Origin: Pantoea allii
GTDB lineage: Bacteria > Pseudomonadota > Gammaproteobacteria > Enterobacterales > Enterobacteriaceae
Length of the DNA stretch: 34,362 nucleotides
Direction of reading: 5' to 3'
NCBI RefSeq assembly: GCF_002307475.1
Contig: NZ_NTMH01000052.1
Span: forward strand, 1 to 34,362
Shown here: piece by piece, positions 7,491 to 15,901 of the stretch
How positions within the stretch are numbered: the first letter of the stretch is position 1
How the letters are laid out: the number at the start of each line of letters is the position of its first letter
Notes under the pieces: generated by a model
Database searches by the model: none
What the model saw: the letters and a program-made list of their open reading frames with translations, nothing else
Told to the model about the DNA's origin: nothing
Position numbers and translations under genes: made by a program

Positions 7491-7997
7491 TTCAAAATGA
7501 AACTTACAATGCGATTATGTGAACCAGTTAAAAATCTATTATTCCCTGACGACCGATCGTGCAGTCGGGCAACTTATCTCGCGATGCCCGTGCCACAAGG
7601 CGAGCGGCTTTGCGCTCGCTTTCGTGACGCGACAGCGGGGATGAAATGAAACGCCATAAAAATATGTAACTATTACTAAACATTCCAGTTCCCCCTGTAA
7701 TCTGATTCGCCACAGATGATTCAGGAATGTAAATTTGATCCCACTCGCAAAATGAAATATTTCTTCTGTAATGGTGTTTTATGAAAAATGCATTTGTTTA
7801 TAATCCACTGACATTTCAGTTTTCCAGATCGCGTTCTCCGTTCCGCCTCACCCGTTGCAGCGGATGGGCATAAACCGCCGGGCAAGAACGAGCACGGCAT
7901 GTGGCATACGCATCTGGCGCAGGCCAAAAAAGCGTGATTTCCGGGCCGTTTAACGGCTCATGTGTCTTATCTCCGATTTAACCCTACAGGTGTAATT
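7491..7997. other. Divergent iolC/iolG regulatory region, no supported gene
   Basis: No convincing gene. Contents include a perfect palindrome GAAATATTTC (7754-7763) and an inverted repeat ACATTCC/GGAATGT (7680-7686, 7724-7730). A GC-rich hairpin GCGAGCG/CGCTCGC (7600-7606, 7613-7619) is flanked by AA and TTT, so it could act as a two-way terminator. A short dyad GCCGTT-T-AACGGC sits at 7945-7957, 41 bases before iolG. The segment 7825-7935 is GC-richer than its surroundings and open for over 30 codons in one frame, ending in TGA at about 7935. It may be a gene remnant or chance. The length suggests several regulator sites for iolG. Confidence 0.45.
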
Positions 7998-9008
7998 ATG
8001 ACGTTGAAACTTGGTGTGATTGGAACAGGTGCGATTGGTCAGGAACACATTCGCCGCTGCAACAATGTCTTACAAGGGGCAAAGGTAGTGGCGGTATCCG
8101 ATATCAACGTTGAAGGGGCTAAGGCTGCACTGCAACGACTGAATATTGATGCAGAAGTGCACCAGGATGGCTTTGACGTGATTCACTCACCCAATGTCGA
8201 TGCGGTGCTGGTGACCTCATGGGACCCGACCCATGAAGAATTTACCCTGGCAGCCATTGCGGCCGGTAAGCCGGTCTTTTGTGAGAAGCCGCTGGCGATG
8301 AGCGCAGAAGGCTGTCGTCGGGTGGTAGACGCAGAAATCCAACACGGCACGCGGCTGGTTCAGGTCGGGTTTATGCGACCTTACGATGCCGGTTACCGTG
8401 CGTTGAAGAAAGTGATTACTGACGGTGAAATCGGCGAGCCGCTGATGCTGCATTGCGCGCACCGTAACCCGACGGTGCCGGAAAATTACAATACCGAAAT
8501 GGCCATCACCAATACCTTAATTCATGAACTCGACGTCCTGCGCTGGCTGACGAGTGACGATTACAAAAGCGTGCAGGTGGTTTTTCCACGCGTCACCGCC
8601 AAAGCCCATTCGCATCTGAAAGATCCACAAATCGTCCTGTTTGAAACGCAGAAAGGCGTGCGCATTGACGTAGAAATCTTTGTGAACTGTGCCTATGGCT
8701 ACGATATCCAGTGTGAGGTTGTCGGTGAGGAAGGCATCGCCAGACTGCCAGAGCCTTCATCGGTGCAGCTGCGTAAGCAGGCCAAACTGTCCAACACGAT
8801 TTTAGTCGACTGGAAAGACCGCTTTATTGAGGCTTACGACGTCGAGCTGCAGGCGTTTATCAACGACGTGAAAGCGGGCCAGTTAACCGGTCCTTCTGCC
8901 TGGGATGGCTTTGCTGCCTCGGTGGCTGCGGATGCCTGTATCAAAGCACAAAAAAGCGGTGCCATTGAACCTATTGAAATGCCCGCCCGTCCGGCATTTT
9001 ACAACTAA
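7998..9008 (+). CDS. iolG: IolG, myo-inositol 2-dehydrogenase
   Basis: A 336-residue cytoplasmic NAD-dependent oxidoreductase (GFO/IDH/MocA family) that oxidises myo-inositol to 2-keto-myo-inositol, the first step of the pathway. The Rossmann motif GVIGTGAIG is at residues 6-14. The EKP motif carries the catalytic lysine, and the NTLIHELDVLRWL segment supplies the Asp/His pair of the active site. I start it at ATG 7998, which has ACAGGTG upstream and gives the usual family N terminus. An upstream in-frame start at 7962 adds 12 unlikely residues. iolE follows after 26 bases, an operon. Confidence 0.93.
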   Translation: MTLKLGVIGTGAIGQEHIRRCNNVLQGAKVVAVSDINVEGAKAALQRLNIDAEVHQDGFDVIHSPNVDAVLVTSWDPTHEEFTLAAIAAGKPVFCEKPLAMSAEGCRRVVDAEIQHGTRLVQVGFMRPYDAGYRALKKVITDGEIGEPLMLHCAHRNPTVPENYNTEMAITNTLIHELDVLRWLTSDDYKSVQVVFPRVTAKAHSHLKDPQIVLFETQKGVRIDVEIFVNCAYGYDIQCEVVGEEGIARLPEPSSVQLRKQAKLSNTILVDWKDRFIEAYDVELQAFINDVKAGQLTGPSAWDGFAASVAADACIKAQKSGAIEPIEMPARPAFYN

Positions 9009-9034
9009 TCCCTATCGCCATAAGCAGGTAACCG

Positions 9035-9931
9035 ATGAACAACGATAACGTTAAGCTGGCGATAGCGCCCATTGGCTGGACAAATGACGATATGCCGGAG
9101 CTGGGCAGTGAAAACACCTTCCAGCAAACCGTGAGTGAAATGGCGCTGGCAGGCTTTACCGGCAGTGAAGTTGGTAGCAAATACCCGCGCGATCCTGCCA
9201 TTTTGAAACCGATGCTCGACATTCGTGGCATTCAGATCTGCAACGCCTGGTTCAGCACTTTCTTTGCTCAGGGGGATAAAGCTGAAACCCTTGAGGGATT
9301 CACGGCCCACATGAATTTTCTCTATGACATGGGTGCCCGCGTCATCGGCTGTTCCGAACAGAGTAAAAGTATTCAGGGCACAACGCTTGCGGTGCTGGAC
9401 CATAAGCCTGTCTTTAATGACGATGAGTGGCAGCGCACGGCGGAAGGTTATAACGAGCTGGCCGCGCTCGCGGCCGCCAAAGGTATGCGTGTCTGCCTGC
9501 ATCATCATATGGGTACGGCTATTCAGACGCCCGCCGAAATCGATCGTTTTATGGCGTTAACCCATGACGAGGTGGGCTTGCTCTATGACACCGGCCACAT
9601 CTACTACTCCGAAGGTTCACAGGACGTCATGCTGACGGTGCTGAAAACCTACCTGCCGCGCATTTTTCACGTTCATCTGAAAGATGTGCGGGATGAGATT
9701 GTTGCTGAAGTACGGGACAAGCATCTGTCATTTCTGGATGGGGTAAAAAAGGGCACGTTTACCGTACCGGGCGATGGTGTTATTGATTTCAAACCGGTTT
9801 TCAAAATTCTTGATGACTACGGCTATAAAGGCTGGATGGTCGTTGAGGCCGAGCAGGACCCCGCGCTGGCCAATCCGTTTGAGTACGCGATTAAAGCCAG
9901 AAAGTATATTCGCGAGAACACCGGGCTGTAA
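9035..9931 (+). CDS. iolE: IolE, inosose dehydratase
   Basis: A 298-residue cytoplasmic TIM-barrel enzyme of the xylose-isomerase-like family. It dehydrates 2-keto-myo-inositol to 3D-(3,5/4)-trihydroxycyclohexane-1,2-dione. Metal-site and active-site segments are visible in order: CLHHHMGT, LLYDTGHIYYS, FHVHLKDVR and the C-terminal VVEAEQDP. The N terminus IAPIGWTNDDMPELG is typical. The ATG has AGGTAA upstream. It is second in the iolG-iolE unit and is followed by a strong intrinsic terminator. Its product is the substrate of IolD, which is not encoded here. Confidence 0.94.
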   Translation: MNNDNVKLAIAPIGWTNDDMPELGSENTFQQTVSEMALAGFTGSEVGSKYPRDPAILKPMLDIRGIQICNAWFSTFFAQGDKAETLEGFTAHMNFLYDMGARVIGCSEQSKSIQGTTLAVLDHKPVFNDDEWQRTAEGYNELAALAAAKGMRVCLHHHMGTAIQTPAEIDRFMALTHDEVGLLYDTGHIYYSEGSQDVMLTVLKTYLPRIFHVHLKDVRDEIVAEVRDKHLSFLDGVKKGTFTVPGDGVIDFKPVFKILDDYGYKGWMVVEAEQDPALANPFEYAIKARKYIRENTGL

Positions 9932-9970
9932 GCCGGTATCGGTGCCTGAGCAACGCGTTATACGCTTATC

Positions 9971-10007
9971 AGGCTGCGCCCAATGTTGTCTCCGGGCGCA
10001 GCCTTTT
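9971..10007 (+). terminator. Intrinsic terminator of iolG-iolE
   Basis: Perfect 10-base GC-rich stem GGCTGCGCCC/GGGCGCAGCC (9972-9981, 9994-10003) with a 12-base loop, followed by TTTT. It lies 40 bases after the iolE stop and separates the iolGE unit from iolR. Confidence 0.8.
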
Positions 10008-10062
10008 CACGTCGGTAGAGCTGAAACCGCCGCTTTCGCCAGTGACGGCGAATCTGTGAGTC

Positions 10063-10119
10063 ATTTCATAAACTAATGAAATAAATTCCGCCTATAAAAC
10101 AAACAAATGAAATTTTCCA
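10063..10119. promoter_or_regulatory. Candidate autoregulatory sites upstream of iolR
   Basis: An inverted repeat ATTTCAT-N6-ATGAAAT lies at 10063-10082. It is overlapped by GAAATAAATTCC (10079-10090) and followed by TGAAATTTTCCA (10108-10119). All are built from the same GAAA/TTTC half-sites as the iolC and iolA operators, with less regular spacing. The positions, 60-115 bases before the iolR start, suggest autoregulation. No convincing -35/-10 pair could be chosen. Confidence 0.4.
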
Positions 10120-10178
10120 ACCATCTGATATCATAACGTCCATTATCCAGCCACGCGTTACGCAAATGAGCAGACTTC

Positions 10179-11030
10179 ATGAGCAATAATCCTTCCCAAC
10201 TTTCACAGCTGCAGGACGAAATCCGCCGCCGTTATGAAACGCTGAGCAAACGGCTGAAGCAGGTGGCTCGCTATATTCTTGATAACAGTAACAGTATTGC
10301 TTTTGATACCGTGGCCTCCATTGCACAGCAGGCGGATGTACCGCCCTCTACCCTGATTCGCTTTGCCAATGCGTTTGGCTTTAGCGGTTTCAACGAAATG
10401 AAACAAGTTTTTCGTCAGCACCTGATGGAAGAAACCGTTAACTATACTGAGCGTGCGCGGCTATTCCGTCAGACGGCGGCCGATGATGCCGCCAACTCAC
10501 CCGAAAGCCCAGCCGAAATCCTGAATGTGTTCACCATGGTTAACAGTCAGGCACTTCAGCAGTTGGCGATGCAGGTGAGTCCTGAGCAGTTAAACAAAAC
10601 CGTAGAACTCCTGAATCAGGCCGAGAACGTTTACGTTATCGGCCTGCGCCGTTCGTTTAGCGTCGCCTCCTATTTGGTTTATGCCCTGCGCCATCTGGAA
10701 CGCCGTGCTTTTCTGATTGACGGACTGGGCGGCATGTTTACTGAACAGCTTAATCTTGTGACCCCAAAAGACGTGGTGATAGCCATCAGCTGTTCGCCTT
10801 ATGCCAGGGAAGCCGTAGAAGTGGTGGAACTGGGGGCGAAACGGGGTGCCAGCTTAATTGCGATTACCGACAGCCAGGTTAGCCCGCTTGCAGCGTTTAG
10901 CGACGTCTGCTTTGTGGTACGCGAAGCCCAGGTCGACGGCTTCCGCTCTCAGGTTGCCTCGCTGTGCCTGGCGCAGACGCTGGCAGTGTCCCTGGCATTG
11001 GCTAACGCCCAGACCGGTCAAATTTCCTGA
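10179..11030 (+). CDS. iolR: IolR, RpiR-family regulator of inositol genes
   Basis: A 283-residue cytoplasmic transcription factor. Residues 1 to about 80 are an RpiR-type helix-turn-helix domain (SIAQQADVPPSTLIRFANAFGFSGF). Residues about 125-265 are a SIS sugar-isomerase fold that would bind a phosphorylated inositol-pathway intermediate (VYVIGLRRSFSVASYLVYALR, then AISCSPYAREAVEV). Its position between the two iol transcription units makes it the likely local repressor. The start ATG has only a weak ribosome binding site. A seven-codon ORF (10166-10189) overlaps the start, but it lacks a site and is probably incidental. A six-base hairpin (11037-11051) follows the stop. Confidence 0.88.
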   Translation: MSNNPSQLSQLQDEIRRRYETLSKRLKQVARYILDNSNSIAFDTVASIAQQADVPPSTLIRFANAFGFSGFNEMKQVFRQHLMEETVNYTERARLFRQTAADDAANSPESPAEILNVFTMVNSQALQQLAMQVSPEQLNKTVELLNQAENVYVIGLRRSFSVASYLVYALRHLERRAFLIDGLGGMFTEQLNLVTPKDVVIAISCSPYAREAVEVVELGAKRGASLIAITDSQVSPLAAFSDVCFVVREAQVDGFRSQVASLCLAQTLAVSLALANAQTGQIS

Positions 11031-11139
11031 CAGGCCGCCGTCTGCGACGGCGTGGCTTGCCTGTTATACCTGTACGACTGACCCCACCTGAATAAAGCCG
11101 GGCGCATCCTGCCACCGCGCGTACAGCCTTTTGCGTCAC

Positions 11140-11163
11140 AAAAAAGGCAGCCCGCAGGCTGCC
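11140..11163 (-). terminator. Intrinsic terminator of iolA-iolB
   Basis: On the minus strand the 7-base stem GGCAGCC/GGCTGCC with a four-base loop is followed directly by TTTTTT. It begins 18 bases after the iolB stop. This is the clearest rho-independent terminator in the window. Confidence 0.88.
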
Positions 11164-11181
11164 CGTTGCTATCCGCAGTGA

Positions 11182-12000
11182 TTAACCCGCCGGATAGTGA
11201 TCGCTGTTAATCCAGGCGTGATCGCTTTCCCAGCTGAATTTCCACAAGCGAACCGGCCCTGCCATCACATTAAGATAGTAGTTGTTGTAGCCCGCTATCG
11301 TCGCCACGGGATGGTAACCGCGCGGCACCGTGACCACATCCCGGTTGTAAACGGCCATGCACGCATCCAGCGAACGATCGTCCGTGTAAACGCGCTGCAT
11401 AGCGAAGCCCTGTTCGGGTTCAAAGCGGTGGTAATAGGTTTCTTCGAGATAGGTTTCGTTCTCGCTGTTTTCCTGATCGTGTTTGTGACTCGGATAGGAA
11501 CTGGTGTTGCCCTCGTCGGTAAACACCTCTACCACCAGCAAGCTGTTTGCCGGTTCACTGTCCGGCAGAATGTTATGCACCAGGCGCTGGTTGTGTCCTT
11601 TGCCACGCCGTTCAACGCCGACATCTTCTGGCGCAATCAAGCGGGCGGGCAGTTTGTCGCCCTGGCCCGGAGCCTTACACACGGCCAGTTCCAGATCGCT
11701 GTCAGCCGTTACCGTTACGGCATCATCATGCGGGACGTACACGGAATAAGGCGGTATACGTTCAAACGGCGACATCCGCTTGCCAAGCCCCGGAAAGGTC
11801 GCATGGCGCGTGGTGACGGAAGCCAGGCCCGCGACCAGCACCAGACAAAGTTCAGTATCGCCGCTAGTGAGGTTGAGCGTTTGCCCTTTTTTCAACAGGT
11901 AAGACTCGAAACCTACATAGCGCCAGCCCGCACTTTCCGGCGTCACCTGCTGTATGCGCCCCTGGTTATCAGGCTGTTTTACCTTCGAGAGTAATGACAT
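11182..12000 (-). CDS. iolB: IolB, 5-deoxy-glucuronate isomerase
   Basis: A 272-residue cytoplasmic bicupin enzyme that converts 5-deoxy-D-glucuronate, the product of IolD, into 5-dehydro-2-deoxy-D-gluconate, the substrate of IolC. The metal-binding segment SYPSHKHD with the later glutamate of NETYLEETYYHRF is clearly present, as is the C-terminal YNNYYLNVMAGP. The ATG at 12000 has AAGGAG at ideal spacing. It lies 81 bases downstream of iolA on the same strand, with a hairpin in the gap and a strong terminator after it. Confidence 0.94.
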   Translation of the reverse strand: MSLLSKVKQPDNQGRIQQVTPESAGWRYVGFESYLLKKGQTLNLTSGDTELCLVLVAGLASVTTRHATFPGLGKRMSPFERIPPYSVYVPHDDAVTVTADSDLELAVCKAPGQGDKLPARLIAPEDVGVERRGKGHNQRLVHNILPDSEPANSLLVVEVFTDEGNTSSYPSHKHDQENSENETYLEETYYHRFEPEQGFAMQRVYTDDRSLDACMAVYNRDVVTVPRGYHPVATIAGYNNYYLNVMAGPVRLWKFSWESDHAWINSDHYPAG

Positions 12001-12041
12001 CCGCCGTCTCCTTATCCGCCGTCCTTCAGAGTAAACATGCT

Positions 12042-12069
12042 GTTAGCCAGCGCCCACGATCAGGCTAAC
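12042..12069 (-). repeat. Intercistronic hairpin between iolA and iolB
   Basis: Perfect 7-base inverted repeat GTTAGCC/GGCTAAC with a 14-base loop in the 81-base iolA-iolB gap. There is no T-run. It may mark an mRNA processing or stability site that sets different amounts of the two enzymes. Confidence 0.4.
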
Positions 12070-12081
12070 TGGCCCATCCAC

Positions 12082-13587
12082 TTAACCTAACGTTGGCATA
12101 CTAAATTCAGAAACCGTTTGCTGACCGCTCGGCCAACGTACGGTAGCCGTTTTCATGCGCGTATAAAAACGCACGCCATCTGGCCCGTGGACGTTAAGCG
12201 CCCCGAATACCGACCGCTTCCAGCCACCAAAACTGTGGAACGCCATCGGCACCGGAACCGGCACGTTGACGCCGACCATGCCAGCTTCGACATCCTGCAC
12301 AAACTCACGCGCAGTGTGACCATTACTGGTAAAAATGGCGCTACCGTTACCAAATTCGTGACTGTTAACCAGTTTCAGCGCACTGTCGTAATCCGCCGCG
12401 CGCATGATGCTCAGCACCGGGCCAAAAATCTCTTCGCGCCAAATCACCATCTCTGGCGTGACATTATCGAATAGCGTGCCGCCGACGTAGTAACCGTCCT
12501 CAAAACCCGCGACCTTTTGGTTACGCCCATCGACGACCAACGTTGCCCCTTCCTGCTCGCCACTATCGATATAGCCCAGCACTTTTTTCTGATGGGCGGC
12601 AGAGACGACAGGACCCATTTCATTTTCGTCGCTGCCCTTGTTGATGCCGGGACCGATGCGTAATGCTTTAATCAGCGGCGTCAGACGCGAAATCAGCTTA
12701 TCCGCCGTGTCATCACCTACCGCCACCACCACCGGCAGAGCCATACAGCGCTCACCCGCAGAGCCAAATGCACCGCCCATGATGGCATTGACTGTGGCAT
12801 CCAGATCCGCATCTGGCATCACGATGGCGTGGTTTTTTGCCGCGCCAAATGCCTGTACGCGTTTACCATGCGCACTGGCCGTTTTATAAATGTGCTCAGC
12901 CACACCCGACGAGCCGACAAAGCTGACGGCCGCGATACGGGAATCTTTGTAGAGCTGTTCTGCGTTGTCATTCGAACTGTGGACAACGTTGAAAACGCCG
13001 TCCGGCAAGCCCGCTTCCTTCAGCAGCTCCGCCATGCGTACCGCGGCTGACGGGTCCAGTGCCGGTGGCTTAAGAATGAACGTGTTACCGCAGGCCAGCG
13101 CAATAGGGAACATCCACAGCGGCACCATGGCAGGGAAATTGAAAGGTGTAATTCCGGCGACCACACCCACAGGCTGCATGAGCGAGTAGCTGTCTACCCC
13201 GCCTCCCACATTGGGTGAGTTCTCACCTTTAAGCAGGTGGGGAATGCCGCAGGCGAATTCAATGACCTCGATGCCGCGCGTCAGTTCGCCTAACGCATCG
13301 GACCAGACTTTACCGTGCTCAGACACGATCAATGCCGCCAGTTCATCACGATGCTGTTCCATTAAGGCTTTAAAGTTGAACATCACCCGGGCGCGACGCA
13401 GCGGTGAGGTTTTGGACCAGGCAGGAAAGGCAGCATGTGCCACGTCAATCGCCTGGGCCACTTCATCTGCGCTGCTTTGGGTCAGTTCACGGATAACCTT
13501 GCCGGTCGCCGGATCGAACACAGGAATGGTTTCGTTGCTGGCACTGAACGTGGTTTTACCGCCAATAAAATTTCCTACGATAGTCAT
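12082..13587 (-). CDS. iolA: IolA/MmsA, methylmalonate-semialdehyde dehydrogenase (acylating)
   Basis: A 501-residue cytoplasmic aldehyde dehydrogenase. It oxidatively decarboxylates malonate semialdehyde to acetyl-CoA, the last inositol step, and members also accept methylmalonate semialdehyde. The oxyanion asparagine N150 is in GITPFNFP, the catalytic cysteine is C281 in GSAGERC, and PDADLD is present. I start it at 13587 with AGAGGC upstream, giving the family N terminus MTIVGNFIGG. An in-frame start 84 bases upstream adds an unlikely Cys-rich segment. First gene of the iolA-iolB unit; a candidate IolR operator sits about 105 bases upstream. Confidence 0.95.
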   Translation of the reverse strand: MTIVGNFIGGKTTFSASNETIPVFDPATGKVIRELTQSSADEVAQAIDVAHAAFPAWSKTSPLRRARVMFNFKALMEQHRDELAALIVSEHGKVWSDALGELTRGIEVIEFACGIPHLLKGENSPNVGGGVDSYSLMQPVGVVAGITPFNFPAMVPLWMFPIALACGNTFILKPPALDPSAAVRMAELLKEAGLPDGVFNVVHSSNDNAEQLYKDSRIAAVSFVGSSGVAEHIYKTASAHGKRVQAFGAAKNHAIVMPDADLDATVNAIMGGAFGSAGERCMALPVVVAVGDDTADKLISRLTPLIKALRIGPGINKGSDENEMGPVVSAAHQKKVLGYIDSGEQEGATLVVDGRNQKVAGFEDGYYVGGTLFDNVTPEMVIWREEIFGPVLSIMRAADYDSALKLVNSHEFGNGSAIFTSNGHTAREFVQDVEAGMVGVNVPVPVPMAFHSFGGWKRSVFGALNVHGPDGVRFYTRMKTATVRWPSGQQTVSEFSMPTLG

Positions 13588-13689
13588 GATGTTGCCTCTT
13601 TGGTGTGTACGGTTCCAGCAGGCAAAGCACAAGAAGTGGCATGCTGGCTGGGCAGATGAAGCCAAAAGCATGCTATGAAGCTATTACAA

Positions 13690-13705
13690 TGAAACAAATT
13701 TTTCA
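13690..13705. promoter_or_regulatory. Candidate IolR operator upstream of iolA
   Basis: TGAAACAAATTTTTCA is a TGAAA-N6-TTTCA palindrome. Its 14-base core matches the iolC operator at 7469-7482 at 11 of 14 positions (shared form GRAACAAATWTTYC). It overlaps a TTGAAA that could serve as a minus-strand -35 element. Confidence 0.6.
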
Positions 13706-14275
13706 AATAAATGTTTTTGGAAAATTACTTTTTAGTGGAGCAGATCGCATTTCTTCATTTTATCTCCGATGAGCCGCCAGCAAAGGCTGTTCTTTGGCTC
13801 GCCGCAGCGTCACATCTGCCGACGCGGCACATAACGAAACGCCCACCTGTTACGCTTTTTATCGATCTCTCAGCGAAGATGCCGGTTGCGGTCAGACAGA
13901 CTGAAGCGAAAAAACACTCTTTTAAAATTTCAAATTTAACCAATTCGAAATAAAAGTTTCCTTTAGCGCCGTATTTCTTCCTTATCGGTGTGAGGAGATA
14001 AGCGTGCAGCATGCCATCGCGCTCCTTATGGATCGCCTCGTGACGCACTTCCATGGTGCAAAAAAACGGCTTAATGGCGATTTCATGAACCCATAATTTC
14101 TTACATGCCCAGTCAGGAATCATCTGTTTCATGTGCATCCGGGCGTAATGCACCAGGCAGAACCGCCCTATCCTGTTGATTTACTAACGTTAAAAGCATT
14201 CAGACATGATGAGTCAAAAAGCTGGCCTGCTTTATGCAACATCGAACCACTTCCCCGCACTGAGATGAGATAACC
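13706..14275. other. Gap between iolA and the NCS2 permease, no supported gene
   Basis: AT-rich next to the operator, then GC-richer (about 13770-13880), then mixed. An open frame on the minus strand (13755-14153, 132 codons from GTG) has no ribosome binding site, strange composition and no recognisable domain. I do not call it a gene, though a decayed gene is possible. No convincing promoter for the permease could be chosen. Confidence 0.4.
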
Positions 14276-15655
14276 GTGTCTGACGAAAAAAACAGCGGCC
14301 TGCTTTACGGTCTGGACCAACGTATTCCGCCACTTCAGGCTTTTTTTAGCGCGTCACAGCATGTGCTGGCCGGCCTGGTCGGCATCATTACGCCCCCGTT
14401 GCTGATCGGCACGGCGCTGGGTCTGGACGCGTGGCTGCCGTATTTGATCAGCATGTCGTTGCTTGCCTCCGGCATCGGCACCTTCCTGCAGTCAAACCGC
14501 GTTTGGGGCGTGGGTGCGGGCATGATATGCATGCAGGGCACCAGCTTCGCCTTTCTCGGTGTGGCCATCTCCGGTGGCCTGTGGGTCAAAGCGCAAGGCG
14601 GCAAGCCAGAGGACATTATGGCGATGCTGTTTGGCGTCAACTTTGTGGCGGCGCTGGTTCCGGTTATCGTCAGCCGCTTTATCGACACCTTAAAGCGGGT
14701 CTTTACTCCCGTGGTGACGGGCAGCGTTATTGCGCTCATTGGTATCAGCCTGATTAAGGTCAGCGTCATAAACTGGTGCGGCGGTGAAAAGGCACCGGAT
14801 TTCGCCAGCCTCAGCAACCTTGCACTCGGTGCGTTAACCCTGGGGGTGATAGTGCTGCTAAGTTGCGCCAGCAACCGTTGGCTGCGACTGTCCTCCATCG
14901 TAGTGGGCATCGTCACGGGCTGTATCGCCGCCGCGCTGAGTGGCAAATTTCATATTCAGGGTCTGGGTGACAGCACCTTCCGTTTACCGTCCCTGTTTCC
15001 GTTTGGCTTCCACTTCAGTAGCACCATTTTCATCCCCGTGGTGCTGGTCTCGCTGGTCTGTATTATTGAGGCAGTGGGCGACCTTACCGCGAACAGCCTG
15101 ATCTCCGGCAAGTCGATTACCGATCGGACCTTCAGCGCCCGTCTCAAAGGGGGCATTCTGGCTGACGGGCTGAGCTGTATGATTGCGGCGATGCTCAGTG
15201 CCTTTCCCAATACCACATTTGCGCAAAATAACGGCGTGATCCAGATGACCGGCGTAGCAAGTCGTTTTGTCGGTCGCTATGTCGGTGTGATACTTATCCT
15301 GCTGGGGCTGTTTCCCCCCTTTAGCGAGGCGCTGCGACAGATCCCCACGCCGGTGCTGGGTGGCGCAACGATGGTGATGTTCGGCTGTGTGGTCACGGCA
15401 GGCATCCGCATCCTCAGCCAGACCGCGCTGACGCGCAGGGAGATGCTTATTGTCGGGCTGGCTTTTAGTTTCGGCCTGGGGATTGAATCCGTTCCTGCCT
15501 CGCTTTCCCATCTGCCGCTCATGATTGAGAACCTGTTTGGTTCGGCAGCCACCAGCGGCGGCCTTGTCGCCATTGTCCTGAACCTTCTTATTCCGGGTGG
15601 CGAAACCGCTGTGCGTGAAGAGGTAAAACAGGGTGAATCCGCGCAGTCGCTTTAA
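14276..15655 (+). CDS. NCS2 family purine permease (xanthine/urate type)
   Basis: A 459-residue inner-membrane transporter with about 14 hydrophobic segments, related to E. coli XanP/XanQ/UacT of the nucleobase-ascorbate family. The subfamily signature QNNGVIQMTGVASR starts at Q317, and the preceding IIEAVGDLTA holds the essential acidic residues of TM8. These motifs are those of proton-driven xanthine or urate uptake; the exact substrate cannot be read here. The start is GTG, with the purine stretch GAGATGAGA upstream. It lies next to the inositol genes but shares no pathway with them. A ten-pair hairpin with one T-G wobble (15665-15694) follows the stop. Confidence 0.88.
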   Translation: MSDEKNSGLLYGLDQRIPPLQAFFSASQHVLAGLVGIITPPLLIGTALGLDAWLPYLISMSLLASGIGTFLQSNRVWGVGAGMICMQGTSFAFLGVAISGGLWVKAQGGKPEDIMAMLFGVNFVAALVPVIVSRFIDTLKRVFTPVVTGSVIALIGISLIKVSVINWCGGEKAPDFASLSNLALGALTLGVIVLLSCASNRWLRLSSIVVGIVTGCIAAALSGKFHIQGLGDSTFRLPSLFPFGFHFSSTIFIPVVLVSLVCIIEAVGDLTANSLISGKSITDRTFSARLKGGILADGLSCMIAAMLSAFPNTTFAQNNGVIQMTGVASRFVGRYVGVILILLGLFPPFSEALRQIPTPVLGGATMVMFGCVVTAGIRILSQTALTRREMLIVGLAFSFGLGIESVPASLSHLPLMIENLFGSAATSGGLVAIVLNLLIPGGETAVREEVKQGESAQSL

Positions 15656-15901
15656 CGCCGCATCCGCACCTACGCCAGCGTTGTCGTGGGTGCGTCGCCG
15701 TGCGCGCAGACGCACAGTGTCATAACGTGGCGTGCCTCACTCAGCGCCGATAGCGCGCTTTTATGCGCAAGCGTGAAGCCAGGTTATCGTGCCCGTAGCC
15801 AACCAGCCGCAGCGCCTGGTTTACCGTTTCCCTTAATGAATCAGACGGTTACTTTTCCTTCAGCTACACTTTCATCAGTTATTTATGCGTAGAGATAAAG
15901 A

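Noticed and set aside
7519..7534. TGTGA half-site as a CRP site in the iolC/iolG gap
   Set aside because: The second half (TAAAA in place of TCACA) is poor, so a CRP site cannot be supported by eye.
10166..10189. Seven-codon ORF overlapping the iolR start
   Set aside because: No ribosome binding site, and the overlap is not of the coupling type; probably chance, unlike the proP mini-ORF.
11197..11994. 265-codon plus-strand frame opposite iolB
   Set aside because: Antisense shadow of a well-supported enzyme gene; no ribosome binding site and no family features.
13588..13671. 28-residue N-terminal extension of iolA
   Set aside because: The extension is Cys-rich and unlike the family; ATG 13587 has AGAGGC and gives the standard MTIVGNFIGG start.
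13755..14153. Minus-strand frame of 132 codons in the iolA/permease gap
   Set aside because: GTG start without ribosome binding site, odd composition and no recognisable domain. A decayed gene remains possible; a homology search would decide.
14984..15715. 243-codon minus-strand frame opposite the NCS2 permease
   Set aside because: Antisense shadow, rich in His, Gln and Arg as expected from reversed membrane-protein codons.
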